Assembly: GCA_900537185.1 (NCBI GenBank) | Contig: LS999826.1 | Location: forward strand, 795,521 to 859,520 | Length of the DNA stretch: 64,000 bases | From: Cytophagales bacterium Alg240-R148 | Lineage (GTDB): Bacteria > Bacteroidota > Bacteroidia > Cytophagales > Cyclobacteriaceae | Direction of reading: 5' to 3' | In this document: one piece after another, positions 16,982 to 25,376 of the stretch | Layout: each line of letters begins with the position of its first letter | Position numbering within the stretch: the stretch's first letter is position 1 | Made by a program: the position numbers and the translations under genes | The notes under the pieces: generated by a model | Told to the model about the DNA's origin: nothing | The model's input: only the letters and a program-made list of their open reading frames with translations | The model's database searches: none

Positions 16982-17539
16982 ATGAAAATTGGCTGGTTGA
17001 TTTTATTTCTGTTGGGTTCGTATTTTGGCTATTCTCAAAAATATGATTCGGTGAGGATTACCTTGTATCCCAATGGTACCACCATGGTAGAAGAGCCTTT
17101 TATTGCTGGAGAAATTGTTGGACAAGTTCAATATTTTTACCCCAATGGCCAACTTCAAGCGGTTGAAACTTGGGGGGAGGGTGTGCCGAATGGTACGGCA
17201 GTATATTATTTTGAAAATGGGGTCAAAAGCAAAGAAGGAAATTATAGGTCTGGAGTTTACCAAGGCCCTTGGTTGTATTATTTTGAAAATGGAGGGATAA
17301 AACGCAGTCAAAACTATGATAATGGGTTGTTGCATGGTAATTTTTTAGCCTTTAGTGCAAGTGCACACGTGTTGCAGAAAGGACAATATAAAAATGGCTT
17401 GGAAACTGGCCTTTGGTACTTTTATGATGCCAACGGAGAAATGACTTTTTCGGGTACCTATATTTTGGGGAAACAGCGCGGGGTGTGGTACCGGTATACC
17501 AAATCGGGGAAAAAGAAAGTGTACAAAAAATTCAACTAA
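16982..17539 (+). CDS. YwqK/MORN-like repeat protein, secreted
   Basis: 185 residues with a signal peptide (about 1-18, FGYSQ). Five to six repeats of roughly 23 residues follow, built on G-x-Y-x-x-G-x-x-x-G-x-W-x-Y-Y/F-x-x-x-G (for example YRSGVYQGPWLYYFENG, YKNGLETGLWYFYDANG, YILGKQRGVWYRYTKSG). These MORN-type hairpins are the family labelled YwqK after a Bacillus antitoxin, a label that means little here because the Bacteroidota members are exported and have no toxin neighbour. The last residues overlap the 3' end of the convergent BamA-like gene by 4 bp. Confidence 0.8.
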   Translation: MKIGWLILFLLGSYFGYSQKYDSVRITLYPNGTTMVEEPFIAGEIVGQVQYFYPNGQLQAVETWGEGVPNGTAVYYFENGVKSKEGNYRSGVYQGPWLYYFENGGIKRSQNYDNGLLHGNFLAFSASAHVLQKGQYKNGLETGLWYFYDANGEMTFSGTYILGKQRGVWYRYTKSGKKKVYKKFN

Positions 17540-18957
17540 AACCCCTGCCAAAAGTGCAGGTATATACCACCTTTTTGCTCTTTGTTAACGGTGTATTCTA
17601 CTCTGAATATAGCATCGTACATGGTAATGAAGTCAAGGCCAACGCCGCCACCAGCAATGAACCTGTCCGTAAGCCTTGAATTCCCTTCGTAATTCGGGAA
17701 ATTTTGGACATAACCAAAATCTACAAAAGTTTTGAGGTACAGCGCATAAGGGATGGTTCTAAATTGAGGAACAGGAAATTTCTTCCAGTATTTTGATCCG
17801 GAAAACAACTTCTTTTTGAAAGTGTTTTTAGAAACAAAATAGCGAGGCCCTTCTATAAAGTCCAATTCATATCCACGCACCAAATCCAACCCATTGCCCA
17901 TGCCGTTGTAAGAAGAATAGGGGCGATCGTCTGGGTTGCTTACATACCCTGATATGTAATTCGATAAATAGTATTCATTGCCTAAATCAAAGTATTTGGC
18001 CATGGATGCTTTTAATTCATAATAATCGATGTCGTTGTATAACCCAATACCGTATTTTAATATTTCAGCCTTTAACTGGTAGCCTTTGAGTGGGTAAGAC
18101 CGTATGTCTCTTTTATCCTTTCGATAGGAGTACCTCAAAAAAACATAGTCTTGATTGACCTTTCCCGGGCCATAAAAATTGGGATTTAGAATGGCTACGG
18201 TATCCGCAATAGAAGAAAATTTAAAACTGGCTTCCAGCGAGTGGAAATCCGTTATTTTACTTCGGTACAAATACCCCATTCCGAAAGAATAGTTTTCACT
18301 CAAAACCAGGTCGGTTTCGAAAAATTGGGCTACATGGTCGTCTGTATACAATTGAAGGTTTTTTAACTCATTGTACTGGACCCCAAATGAAAGGCCATGC
18401 CGCTGGGTCTTTTCAATATAAGGGATTTTATAATTGATACCCAGGTTCGTAGAATACCCAAACTGTGCATTTAATTCTAATTTTTCATTTCTACCCCTCA
18501 TGTTGTAATGGTCCAGCTTTAAACCATATACTACCCTCGAAAAATCTGCATTTCTATTGGTAATCCAATCATTAAAATTTCTGTCTACAAATTTTAAAAG
18601 TGGGATGGGAAACAAATACCACCGTTCGTCCACTTTGATAACTAAATCCACCAAGTCATTGCTCAAGTCCAAAATGTTGATTTCAACCGAGTTAAAAAGG
18701 CCAGTGTTATAAACTTTGTTTCTATCTTCTACAATGAGGGTTTTTAGATCCTTATAATATATCCATTCTCCGCGATCTATGGTTACTTCTCTTAATATTA
18801 TATTGTCTTTGGTAGTTTTGTTGCCTATAACAAATATTTTGTCAATTCGAACATAGCGTTCGGTAGAATCACCATTTGTTGTAGTCATAGGATTGTTTTG
18901 ACCTAAAACTGGCAGGTAAAAAAGTGAAAAAAATAATATGGTGAAAGCTCCCCTCAT
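17536..18957 (-). CDS. BamA/TamA-like outer-membrane protein with POTRA domain
   Basis: 473 residues with a signal peptide (about 1-19, VLGQ). A single POTRA domain spans about residues 28-115: YVRIDKIFVIGNKTTKDNIILREVTIDRGEWI, LKTLIVEDRNKVYNTGLFNSVEINIL, VDLVIKVDERWYLFPIP. It contains the classical GNKxT opening and GLF turn. A 16-strand-type barrel follows, with the conserved loop DRPYSSYNGMGNGLDLVRGYE near 370. The compact one-POTRA plan differs from BamA. It lies 90 bp after nadE on the same strand, so it may be the tail of the acpP-fabF-rnc-nadE run. Confidence 0.83.
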   Translation of the reverse strand: MRGAFTILFFSLFYLPVLGQNNPMTTTNGDSTERYVRIDKIFVIGNKTTKDNIILREVTIDRGEWIYYKDLKTLIVEDRNKVYNTGLFNSVEINILDLSNDLVDLVIKVDERWYLFPIPLLKFVDRNFNDWITNRNADFSRVVYGLKLDHYNMRGRNEKLELNAQFGYSTNLGINYKIPYIEKTQRHGLSFGVQYNELKNLQLYTDDHVAQFFETDLVLSENYSFGMGYLYRSKITDFHSLEASFKFSSIADTVAILNPNFYGPGKVNQDYVFLRYSYRKDKRDIRSYPLKGYQLKAEILKYGIGLYNDIDYYELKASMAKYFDLGNEYYLSNYISGYVSNPDDRPYSSYNGMGNGLDLVRGYELDFIEGPRYFVSKNTFKKKLFSGSKYWKKFPVPQFRTIPYALYLKTFVDFGYVQNFPNYEGNSRLTDRFIAGGGVGLDFITMYDAIFRVEYTVNKEQKGGIYLHFWQGF

Positions 18958-19047
18958 ACTTGTACTACAAGTTCAAAACAAAAATCACGCTTTGTAGAAT
19001 AATGTTAGCGCAGTTTTTTAATATAAACAAATAGAATCAATTCTTTG

Positions 19048-20904
19048 TTATAGCCCCAGTTTTTTAGCCAATAGTTCCGATTCTTCTAAATATCCTCCTG
19101 ATAAAATTGGGTTGCGCATCCAACTTCGAGGGTCAATATTAAAATCATCCAAATGGAAGGAAGGGGCAAGTCTTTCTCTTTTCCATTGATTCCTGCTCCA
19201 CAATTGAAGAAACTTGTTTAAGAAAGAGAAGAGGGTCTTTGTTTCCAAAGTTGGGTTTTGATCGCGCAGCAGGAAGAATGTTTGTTCTACAGAATGTTTG
19301 TTTTTGACCAACAAACGTTCTATCTGCACCATAATGTCGTAGGGCATTAAATCTTTTTCATCTTCTTGAGCACTTTCTTGCGGTCTCAATTCGGCAGTCG
19401 GGTTTTGAGCGTTAATAGGACCCAATCCTTTGTATCCTAATGCAGTTTCTGCCCATAACAACCAGTGCCTAATAAAGGGTTTGTCTACCCCGGCAATTGG
19501 AGCGATGCTGCCACTTGTATCCCCATCCATGGTGGCATATCCAACATCTCCTTCACTTCTGTTGGAAGTGGTAAGCAAAAGCCCATTAAAAATATTGGCC
19601 AGCATCCATATTTTTGGTGCACGTACTCGGGCTTGAATGTTTTGCAAGGTAATGTCATCCATTTCCCAGCTCAATTTTCGACCTATTGCAGTTTCAATAT
19701 CTTCTATGTTGCTACTTACTTCGGTATCAATTTTCCAATCGTAAAACGTGGCACCTATGTAGTGCGCTAAATGTTGGGCAGCCTGCAAGGTGGTATTGGA
19801 AGAGTTTTTACTGCCCTGGTAGGCTGTAATAAGCAGCTTTTTGCAGAGGTCTTTGTTGGTGTAATTGTTGTTTTCAATATGAAGGGCCTTACAGAATTTT
19901 TCCATCCCTAAAGTATCGGTCCCTTTTTTAACCATTAAATCTACCAAAACCGCACAAGTGGCCGAATCTGCTCCCCCGCTCAAAGAAAGTACAAAACAGC
20001 GGCTTCTTGATTTGCGTAAATAGTCAAAAAGGCCAAGGGTAGCGGCAGCTAGAAATTCTTGCTCTTTGGTTGGAATTTCTACAGGTTGGTCTATTGCATT
20101 GGAAGCTTCCTTTCCAAAATAAATGGGTGCAAATGTAAGTTGGAAGGGCGCAAACGACAACCTTGGCCCATAGATTTGAATCTTTCCATTTTGAGACAAA
20201 ACTACGTCGCCATCGTAAATAATCCTTCCCGCTTCGTTACCCAATAGGTTTACATAAAGGTAAGCGCAACTAAAATCTTTGCTACTGGATTGAACCAGGT
20301 GGAGTCTTTCTTGGGTTTTACCCATAGCAAAATGGCTGGCACTAGGGTTGATGATCAAATCCACGCCTAATTCTTGCAACCTGCAGGCAGGTCTGTTTTC
20401 TGTCCATGCATCTTCGCAAATTTCGAAACCAATTTTTACTCCTTTGTAAGTGCATTGTATGTCTCCAACCGGAATGTTTTGTTGGTTGTACAAGAACGTA
20501 TCTTGTGTGGCACTTGGCCAAGGCTGAAACCACCTTGATTCGTAGTGCACGCCATCGTTGGCCATATTCTGCTTGAAGTATATGCCCTTAAGTTGAGCAT
20601 CTTCTATTATGGCCGTAGCGTTGTATCTTTTGTTTTGGTGCAAAAATGGAAAACCAATCGCTACCAAGAGCCCTTGGCAATGGGCTACAATATGTTCTAA
20701 TTCCCGAAATGCCTTTTTATAAATCCACTCGCTCAAAAATAGATCCTCACAGCCGTAACCCGTGATACACAGCTCGGGAAGACCCAATATATCTACTTTG
20801 TTTTTTTTGGCTTGCTCCACTGCTGCAACTATGTTGGAAGTGTTGTTGTTCCAATCGATGGGAGTCTGGTTGAGGGAAGCACCTCCTACTAAAAGTGTAG
20901 ACAT
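19048..20904 (-). CDS. nadE: Glutamine-dependent NAD+ synthetase
   Basis: 618 residues, the two-domain form. The N-terminal nitrilase-type amidase has its triad at Glu44 (LPELCITGYGCED), Lys111 (YFKQNMANDGVHYE) and Cys163 (FEICEDAW). It frees ammonia from glutamine. The C-terminal adenine-nucleotide hydrolase domain has the P-loop SGGADS at 309-314, with further conserved TSNRSEGDVGYATMDGDTSGS and PTAELRPQESAQEDE. It catalyses the last step of NAD synthesis (deamido-NAD + ATP + Gln). It starts 3 bp after rnc and so belongs to the acpP-fabF-rnc run. Confidence 0.97.
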   Translation of the reverse strand: MSTLLVGGASLNQTPIDWNNNTSNIVAAVEQAKKNKVDILGLPELCITGYGCEDLFLSEWIYKKAFRELEHIVAHCQGLLVAIGFPFLHQNKRYNATAIIEDAQLKGIYFKQNMANDGVHYESRWFQPWPSATQDTFLYNQQNIPVGDIQCTYKGVKIGFEICEDAWTENRPACRLQELGVDLIINPSASHFAMGKTQERLHLVQSSSKDFSCAYLYVNLLGNEAGRIIYDGDVVLSQNGKIQIYGPRLSFAPFQLTFAPIYFGKEASNAIDQPVEIPTKEQEFLAAATLGLFDYLRKSRSRCFVLSLSGGADSATCAVLVDLMVKKGTDTLGMEKFCKALHIENNNYTNKDLCKKLLITAYQGSKNSSNTTLQAAQHLAHYIGATFYDWKIDTEVSSNIEDIETAIGRKLSWEMDDITLQNIQARVRAPKIWMLANIFNGLLLTTSNRSEGDVGYATMDGDTSGSIAPIAGVDKPFIRHWLLWAETALGYKGLGPINAQNPTAELRPQESAQEDEKDLMPYDIMVQIERLLVKNKHSVEQTFFLLRDQNPTLETKTLFSFLNKFLQLWSRNQWKRERLAPSFHLDDFNIDPRSWMRNPILSGGYLEESELLAKKLGL

Positions 20905-20907
20905 GGT

Positions 20908-21648
20908 TTAGATGTTGAATTTTTCACAAGATTTTCGAGCTGCCGCTTGTTCGGCTTTTTTCTTACTTACCCCAAATCCTTCTCCGGCAAGTTCGTCATT
21001 AATTATAACTTGAGCCTTAAATTCTCTAATGCTTTTTTTACCTGAAGATATATCTTCTACATCAAACCGAATATCGTGGTTGTCTTTTTGCGCCCACTCA
21101 ATAATTTTACTTTTAAAATTGGGGTCTTGGTTGATGATTTCGTCCAGGTCGTAGTAATTGGGGATGATTTTTTTATTGATGATTTTTTTGGTGCGCTTGT
21201 ATCCGATATCCAAATACAAAGCACCAATAACTGCCTCTAACGTATTTCCATAAATAGATTTGTGGGGCCTACCGCCACGATTGGTGTCAAATTCAACGAG
21301 CTTATTCAGTCCCAATTTTATGCCTAAGGCATTGAGTGCTTCGCGATTGACAATTCGCGATCGAATCTCGGTAAGGAATCCTTCGTCTTTGTAAGGGTAT
21401 TTTTTAAATAAATACTCTGCTACAATAGAGCCCAATATGGCATCTCCTAAGTATTCCAATCGCTCATTGGATTCTTTTAGGCCTGTTTTGTTTATTTTAG
21501 CAATACTTGTGTGTTGCATTGCCAGCCAGTATAATTTTACATTATAAGGCCTATAACCAAAAATGTTGCTAATTGCCTTTGAAAGCGCTTTGTCTTTTTT
21601 TGTTTGTTCAGACTTTAAAAATAGAAAGCGTTTAAAGGCCCTGTTCAC
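20908..21648 (-). CDS. rnc: Ribonuclease III
   Basis: 246 residues. The dsRNA endonuclease signature NERLEYLGDAILG lies at 61-73, with the second active-site block YGNTLEAVIGALYLD near 128-142. The C-terminal dsRNA-binding domain has FKSKIIEWAQKD near its start and GEGFGVSKKKAEQAAARKSCEKF at its end. It processes rRNA precursors and double-stranded RNA. It starts at GTG 21648, sharing the G of the fabF TAG stop (TAGTG), which implies translational coupling. No ATG offers an alternative near the start. The order acpP-fabF-rnc is widely conserved in bacteria. Confidence 0.96.
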   Translation of the reverse strand: MNRAFKRFLFLKSEQTKKDKALSKAISNIFGYRPYNVKLYWLAMQHTSIAKINKTGLKESNERLEYLGDAILGSIVAEYLFKKYPYKDEGFLTEIRSRIVNREALNALGIKLGLNKLVEFDTNRGGRPHKSIYGNTLEAVIGALYLDIGYKRTKKIINKKIIPNYYDLDEIINQDPNFKSKIIEWAQKDNHDIRFDVEDISSGKKSIREFKAQVIINDELAGEGFGVSKKKAEQAAARKSCEKFNI

Positions 21649-22901
21649 TAGGCGTCTACTTTTTTGACTATAATGGAGGTGTTGTGTCCACCAAAACCAA
21701 AAGTATTGCTCAAAGCAAATTTAACTTCCCTTTTCTGAGCCTTATTAAATGTGAAATTCAATTTAGGGTCGAAATCTTCATCATCCGTAAAATGGTTGAT
21801 GGTAGGAGGGATGGTTTGGTGTTCTATAGATTTAACACAAGCGATCGCTTCAATGGCTCCGGCGGCTCCTAAAAGGTGGCCAGTCATTGATTTTGTCGAG
21901 CTTATGTTAAGGTTGTAAGCATGGTCTCCAAATACCTTTTTGATGGCTTTGGTTTCAGCCAAATCACCCAAAGGAGTAGATGTTCCATGTACATTGATGT
22001 AATCAATTTGATCGGCACTAATTTTAGCATCTTCCAATGCATACTTCATAGTGTTCATAGCGCCCAATCCTTCTGGATGTGGTGCCGTGATGTGGTGGGC
22101 GTCTGCTGACATACCGCCGCCAACTACTTCCGCATAAATTTTAGCGCCACGTGCTACAGCGTGTTCGTATTCTTCTAGAATCAAGGCACCGGAACCTTCT
22201 CCCAATACAAAACCATCTCTTTCTTTGTCAAAAGGTCTGGATGCAGTGGTAGGGTCATCGTTGCGCTCAGACAATGCTTTCATTGCATTGAATCCTCCAA
22301 TTCCCGCTTGTGTTACAGCAGCTTCAGAGCCACCAGTAATACAAACATTCATCATGCCCAATCGAATATAATTGAAAGCATCAATGATGGCATTGGTCCC
22401 TGAGGCACATGCTGAAACCGTTACAAAGTTAGGTCCTCTGAACCCGTGTTTGATAGAGATGTAACCAGCGCTGATGTCAGGAATCATTTTAGGAATGAAG
22501 AAGGGATTAAACCGAGGTGTCCCTTCTCCAGTAGCAAATGCTTTAACTTCTTCTTGAAATGAGAAAAGTCCGCCTATACCAGACCCCCATATCACACCCG
22601 CTTTGTCAAGGTCGATCTTTTCAACATCCAATCCAGAATCCACGACCGCCTCATTTGAGGTGACCATAGCATATTGAGTAAAAGGGTCCATTTTACGGGA
22701 TTCCTTTCTATCCAAATGATCTAGGATTGAAAAATCTTTGATTTCACATGCAAACTTAGTCCTGAATTTTTCAGGATCAAATTGGGTTATAGGGGCTGCA
22801 CCACTTACTCCATTAACTAATCCGTTCCAGTAATCTGAAGCGGTATTACCAATTGGTGTCAGGGCACCCAGGCCGGTTACTACGACTCTTCTTATAGACA
22901 T
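21648..22901 (-). CDS. fabF: Beta-ketoacyl-ACP synthase II
   Basis: 417 residues, the usual length. The thiolase-fold condensing enzyme has its catalytic Cys165 in TVSACASGTNA, His305 in INVHGTSTPLGD and His342 in KSMTGHLLGAAGA. The C-terminal ALSNTFGFGGHNTSIIVKK is the standard ending. It extends acyl-ACP with malonyl-ACP in type II fatty acid synthesis. It lies 24 bp after acpP and overlaps the rnc start by one base, so it is the central gene of the housekeeping operon. The first ATG gives MSIRRVVVTGLGALTPIG, the canonical start. Confidence 0.97.
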   Translation of the reverse strand: MSIRRVVVTGLGALTPIGNTASDYWNGLVNGVSGAAPITQFDPEKFRTKFACEIKDFSILDHLDRKESRKMDPFTQYAMVTSNEAVVDSGLDVEKIDLDKAGVIWGSGIGGLFSFQEEVKAFATGEGTPRFNPFFIPKMIPDISAGYISIKHGFRGPNFVTVSACASGTNAIIDAFNYIRLGMMNVCITGGSEAAVTQAGIGGFNAMKALSERNDDPTTASRPFDKERDGFVLGEGSGALILEEYEHAVARGAKIYAEVVGGGMSADAHHITAPHPEGLGAMNTMKYALEDAKISADQIDYINVHGTSTPLGDLAETKAIKKVFGDHAYNLNISSTKSMTGHLLGAAGAIEAIACVKSIEHQTIPPTINHFTDDEDFDPKLNFTFNKAQKREVKFALSNTFGFGGHNTSIIVKKVDA

Positions 22902-22925
22902 AAAGAAGTATAAAAGATTTTAAAA

Positions 22926-23162
22926 TTACTTTACGTTCTCTTCCAAGTAAGATATTGCTTGGCCTACTGTTGCGATGTTCTCTGCTTGATCATCAGGAAT
23001 AGAGATGTTAAATTCTTTCTCGAATTCCATGATAAGCTCAACAGTGTCCAACGAATCAGCTCCCAAGTCGTTTGTAAAGCTCGCTTCAGGAGTGACTTCA
23101 GATTCCTCTACTCCAAGCTTGTCAATAATAATACTTTTTACTTTTTGTGCAATTTCAGACAT
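22926..23162 (-). CDS. acpP: Acyl carrier protein
   Basis: 78 residues, standard for ACP. Ser37 in [15 protein letters not shown] is the 4'-phosphopantetheine site. The protein is acidic with the four-helix pattern, and the opening [18 protein letters not shown] is typical. It carries acyl chains for fatty acid and lipid A synthesis. It is the first gene of the run fabF-rnc-nadE. The 234-bp divergent gap towards the IPExxxVDY gene must hold its promoter. On its strand a TTTG and a TAtttcTTTG sequence lie about 18 bp apart near 23189-23222, a near-match with a two-base insertion in the -7 box. Confidence 0.98.
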   Translation of the reverse strand: MSEIAQKVKSIIIDKLGVEESEVTPEASFTNDLGADSLDTVELIMEFEKEFNISIPDDQAENIATVGQAISYLEENVK

Positions 23163-23346
23163 TTTTCTAACTTTTAGTTAAAAATCACTGCAAAGAAATA
23201 CATTTAAAAATTGAATGTCAAACAAATTGTCAATTTGATTTTACATTTGTTTTTATATGCAAACCCTGCTTCAGAATTAATTTTTAATTTTTGCGTAATA
23301 TTAAAATAAATTTATTTGAATATACGGATATTTAGATGAAATTTTA

Positions 23347-23378
23347 TTGAAATACTTAATTGCTTTTTCGTATTTTTG
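23347..23378 (+). promoter_or_regulatory. Promoter for the IPExxxVDY-pyk operon
   Basis: TATTTTTG at 23371-23378 is an exact TAnnTTTG, with TTG at 23347-23349 (21-bp spacing). The RNA start would fall near 23385, 12 nt before the ATG at 23397. Confidence 0.6.
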
Positions 23379-23396
23379 CGCGGCTCTACAGAAATA

Positions 23397-23822
23397 ATGA
23401 AGGTAAACAAACTTGATATTGAGTACGAATTTGAGTTTGAACTTATAGGAATAGTGTCAGCAGCTAAGGATTATAAGTTGGCCTGGGCTATTAACAAAAG
23501 TATTGATATAGAGCTAATTAGGGATAATGACCACGAATTGTTTTTAAGAAAAAAATCTAAAACACAATTCGCATATTATTCCCACCACACCGAGCATACA
23601 TCATTTCGTTTATTTAAAAATAGATCTTTAAATAACGGTTCTGCAATGGGATATTTAATTCCAGAATTAAAGCAGATGGATTATTTTCTTGTAGTTGAGG
23701 GCGAAGAAATATTAAACAATTCTTTAAACTTAGCCCAACAATTGAATAACATTAATGTTGTAAATACCGCCCTTAAGATCGCAACAGATAAATTGAAATC
23801 GAAAGAAAACCTTTTAGTTTAG
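23397..23822 (+). CDS. IPExxxVDY family protein
   Basis: 141 residues from ATG 23397; the longer reading from a TTG at 23376 would start inside the -7 box and is rejected. The family-naming motif appears as LIPELKQMDYFLVVEGE, with Met in place of Val at the VDY position (IPELKQMDY). The family is confined to Bacteroidota, is small and cytoplasmic, and has no known function. It regularly precedes pyruvate kinase, as here (8-bp gap). This fixed linkage hints at a role linked to glycolysis or to the fatty acid genes across the divergent promoter, but this is inference. Confidence 0.85.
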   Translation: MKVNKLDIEYEFEFELIGIVSAAKDYKLAWAINKSIDIELIRDNDHELFLRKKSKTQFAYYSHHTEHTSFRLFKNRSLNNGSAMGYLIPELKQMDYFLVVEGEEILNNSLNLAQQLNNINVVNTALKIATDKLKSKENLLV

Positions 23823-23830
23823 AAATTATT

Positions 23831-25261
23831 ATGGAAGAAAAAATCGTGTTTAACAAAACGAAAATTATTGCAACGGTAGGACCTGCCTCCAATTCAAAGG
23901 AAATGTTGACCAAATTGGTAAAAGCAGGAGTGGATGTATTTAGACTAAATTTTTCTCATGGGAGCCATGAAGATCATTTAAAAGTGATCAATTTTGTAAG
24001 AGAGATTAACAAAGAAATGGGTACCCATGTGAGCTTATTGCAGGACCTTCAAGGACCAAAAATAAGGTTGGGAGATATGAAGGACGGCGAAATAATTGAG
24101 CCTGGTGATACCATTGTTATTAGCAACGAAAACTTTGTAGGAACTGCTCAGAGGGCTTCTACTACTTATAAATCTTTGCCTACAGATGTGGAAATTGGTG
24201 CAACTATTTTATTGGATGATGGCAAATTAGAGCTTAAAGTGTCTGGTAAAACAGAAACCGAAGTAAGTGCAACAGTAGTACATGGTGGGCCAATTAAGTC
24301 CAAAAAAGGCATCAACTTGCCTAATACCGACGTTTCGGCTCCATGTTTAACAGAAAAGGACACGGCAGATTTAGAATTTGGCTTGAAACACGATGTGGAT
24401 TGGGTAGCGTTGTCTTTTGTAAGACGAGCGGAAGATATTATAGAGTTGCGCAACATCATCGATAGAAAAGGGTCTCAAACTAAAATTATAGCTAAAATTG
24501 AGAAGCCAGAGGCACTGGTTAATATCGATGCCATCATTGAAGAAACAGATGCCATTATGGTAGCTAGAGGAGACCTAGGGGTTGAAATTATGATGGAGGA
24601 AGTGCCGTTGGAGCAGAAAAGGATAGTAGAAAAGTGCAACCGTGCAGCCAAGCCGGTGATTATTGCGACACAGATGATGGAGAGTATGATAGAAAACCCT
24701 CGTCCAACAAGAGCAGAAACCAACGATGTGGCCAATGCTGTTATGGATGGAGCGGATACCTTAATGCTTTCAGGAGAAACTGCGGTTGGCAAATATCCAG
24801 AACTTGTAATTGAAAGTATGGTTAGGACCATAAAAAATATGGAACGACAGGATAGCATTTACTTCAAATTCTTTGAATTGGATAAAGATTCCCCAATATT
24901 TTTCAATGATAGCTTGGTTCGCACCGCATGCCGACTATCAGAACAAACAGGAGCAAAGGCCATAGTTGGTATGACGCAGTCGGGTTATACCGGTTTTAAA
25001 TTATCTTCCAATCGTCCAAAAGCGAATATTTTTATTTTCACAAGTAACAAGTTGCTTTTAAATAAATTGAGCTTGGTATGGGGGGTAAGAGGTATTTATT
25101 ATGATTCAGAAATTTCAACAGACGATACTATTTCGGATATTGAAGATTTACTTAAAAAGTATGGCCATGTAGAAAGTGGCGATGTGATCATCAATACTGC
25201 CAGTATGCCAATTCACGATAGAGGAAGAACCAATATGTTGAAAATTAGTGTAGCCAAGTAA
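23831..25261 (+). CDS. pyk: Pyruvate kinase
   Basis: 476 residues, typical length. N-terminal KTKIIATVGPAS and VFRLNFSHGSHEDH (Arg38, Asn40, Ser42 of the substrate and K+ site), then the hallmark KIIAKIEKPEALVNIDAII with the active-site Lys and Glu, and the metal/ADP region GDLGVEI and ATQMMESMIENPRPTRAE. The C-terminal domain includes the usual FTSNK loop. It converts PEP and ADP to pyruvate and ATP. It is the second gene after the IPExxxVDY protein and is closed by a strong bidirectional terminator. Confidence 0.98.
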   Translation: MEEKIVFNKTKIIATVGPASNSKEMLTKLVKAGVDVFRLNFSHGSHEDHLKVINFVREINKEMGTHVSLLQDLQGPKIRLGDMKDGEIIEPGDTIVISNENFVGTAQRASTTYKSLPTDVEIGATILLDDGKLELKVSGKTETEVSATVVHGGPIKSKKGINLPNTDVSAPCLTEKDTADLEFGLKHDVDWVALSFVRRAEDIIELRNIIDRKGSQTKIIAKIEKPEALVNIDAIIEETDAIMVARGDLGVEIMMEEVPLEQKRIVEKCNRAAKPVIIATQMMESMIENPRPTRAETNDVANAVMDGADTLMLSGETAVGKYPELVIESMVRTIKNMERQDSIYFKFFELDKDSPIFFNDSLVRTACRLSEQTGAKAIVGMTQSGYTGFKLSSNRPKANIFIFTSNKLLLNKLSLVWGVRGIYYDSEISTDDTISDIEDLLKKYGHVESGDVIINTASMPIHDRGRTNMLKISVAK

Positions 25262-25280
25262 ATGCTACTAAAGCAATACA

Positions 25281-25312
25281 AAAAAAAGGGAGCCATTGGC
25301 TCCCTTTTTTTA
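25281..25312 (+). terminator. Terminator after pyk, probably bidirectional
   Basis: AAAAAAAGGGAGCC then ATT then GGCTCCCTTTTTTT (25281-25311): a perfect stem of 13-14 bp with A and T runs on both sides. It can end both pyk and the convergent NFACT gene. Confidence 0.9.
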
Positions 25313-25376
25313 TGCCTAACACCCAAGCTTGGTGCTTTCTTCAATTAGGTTGTTGGCGCATGGTGGTAGTGTTGGT

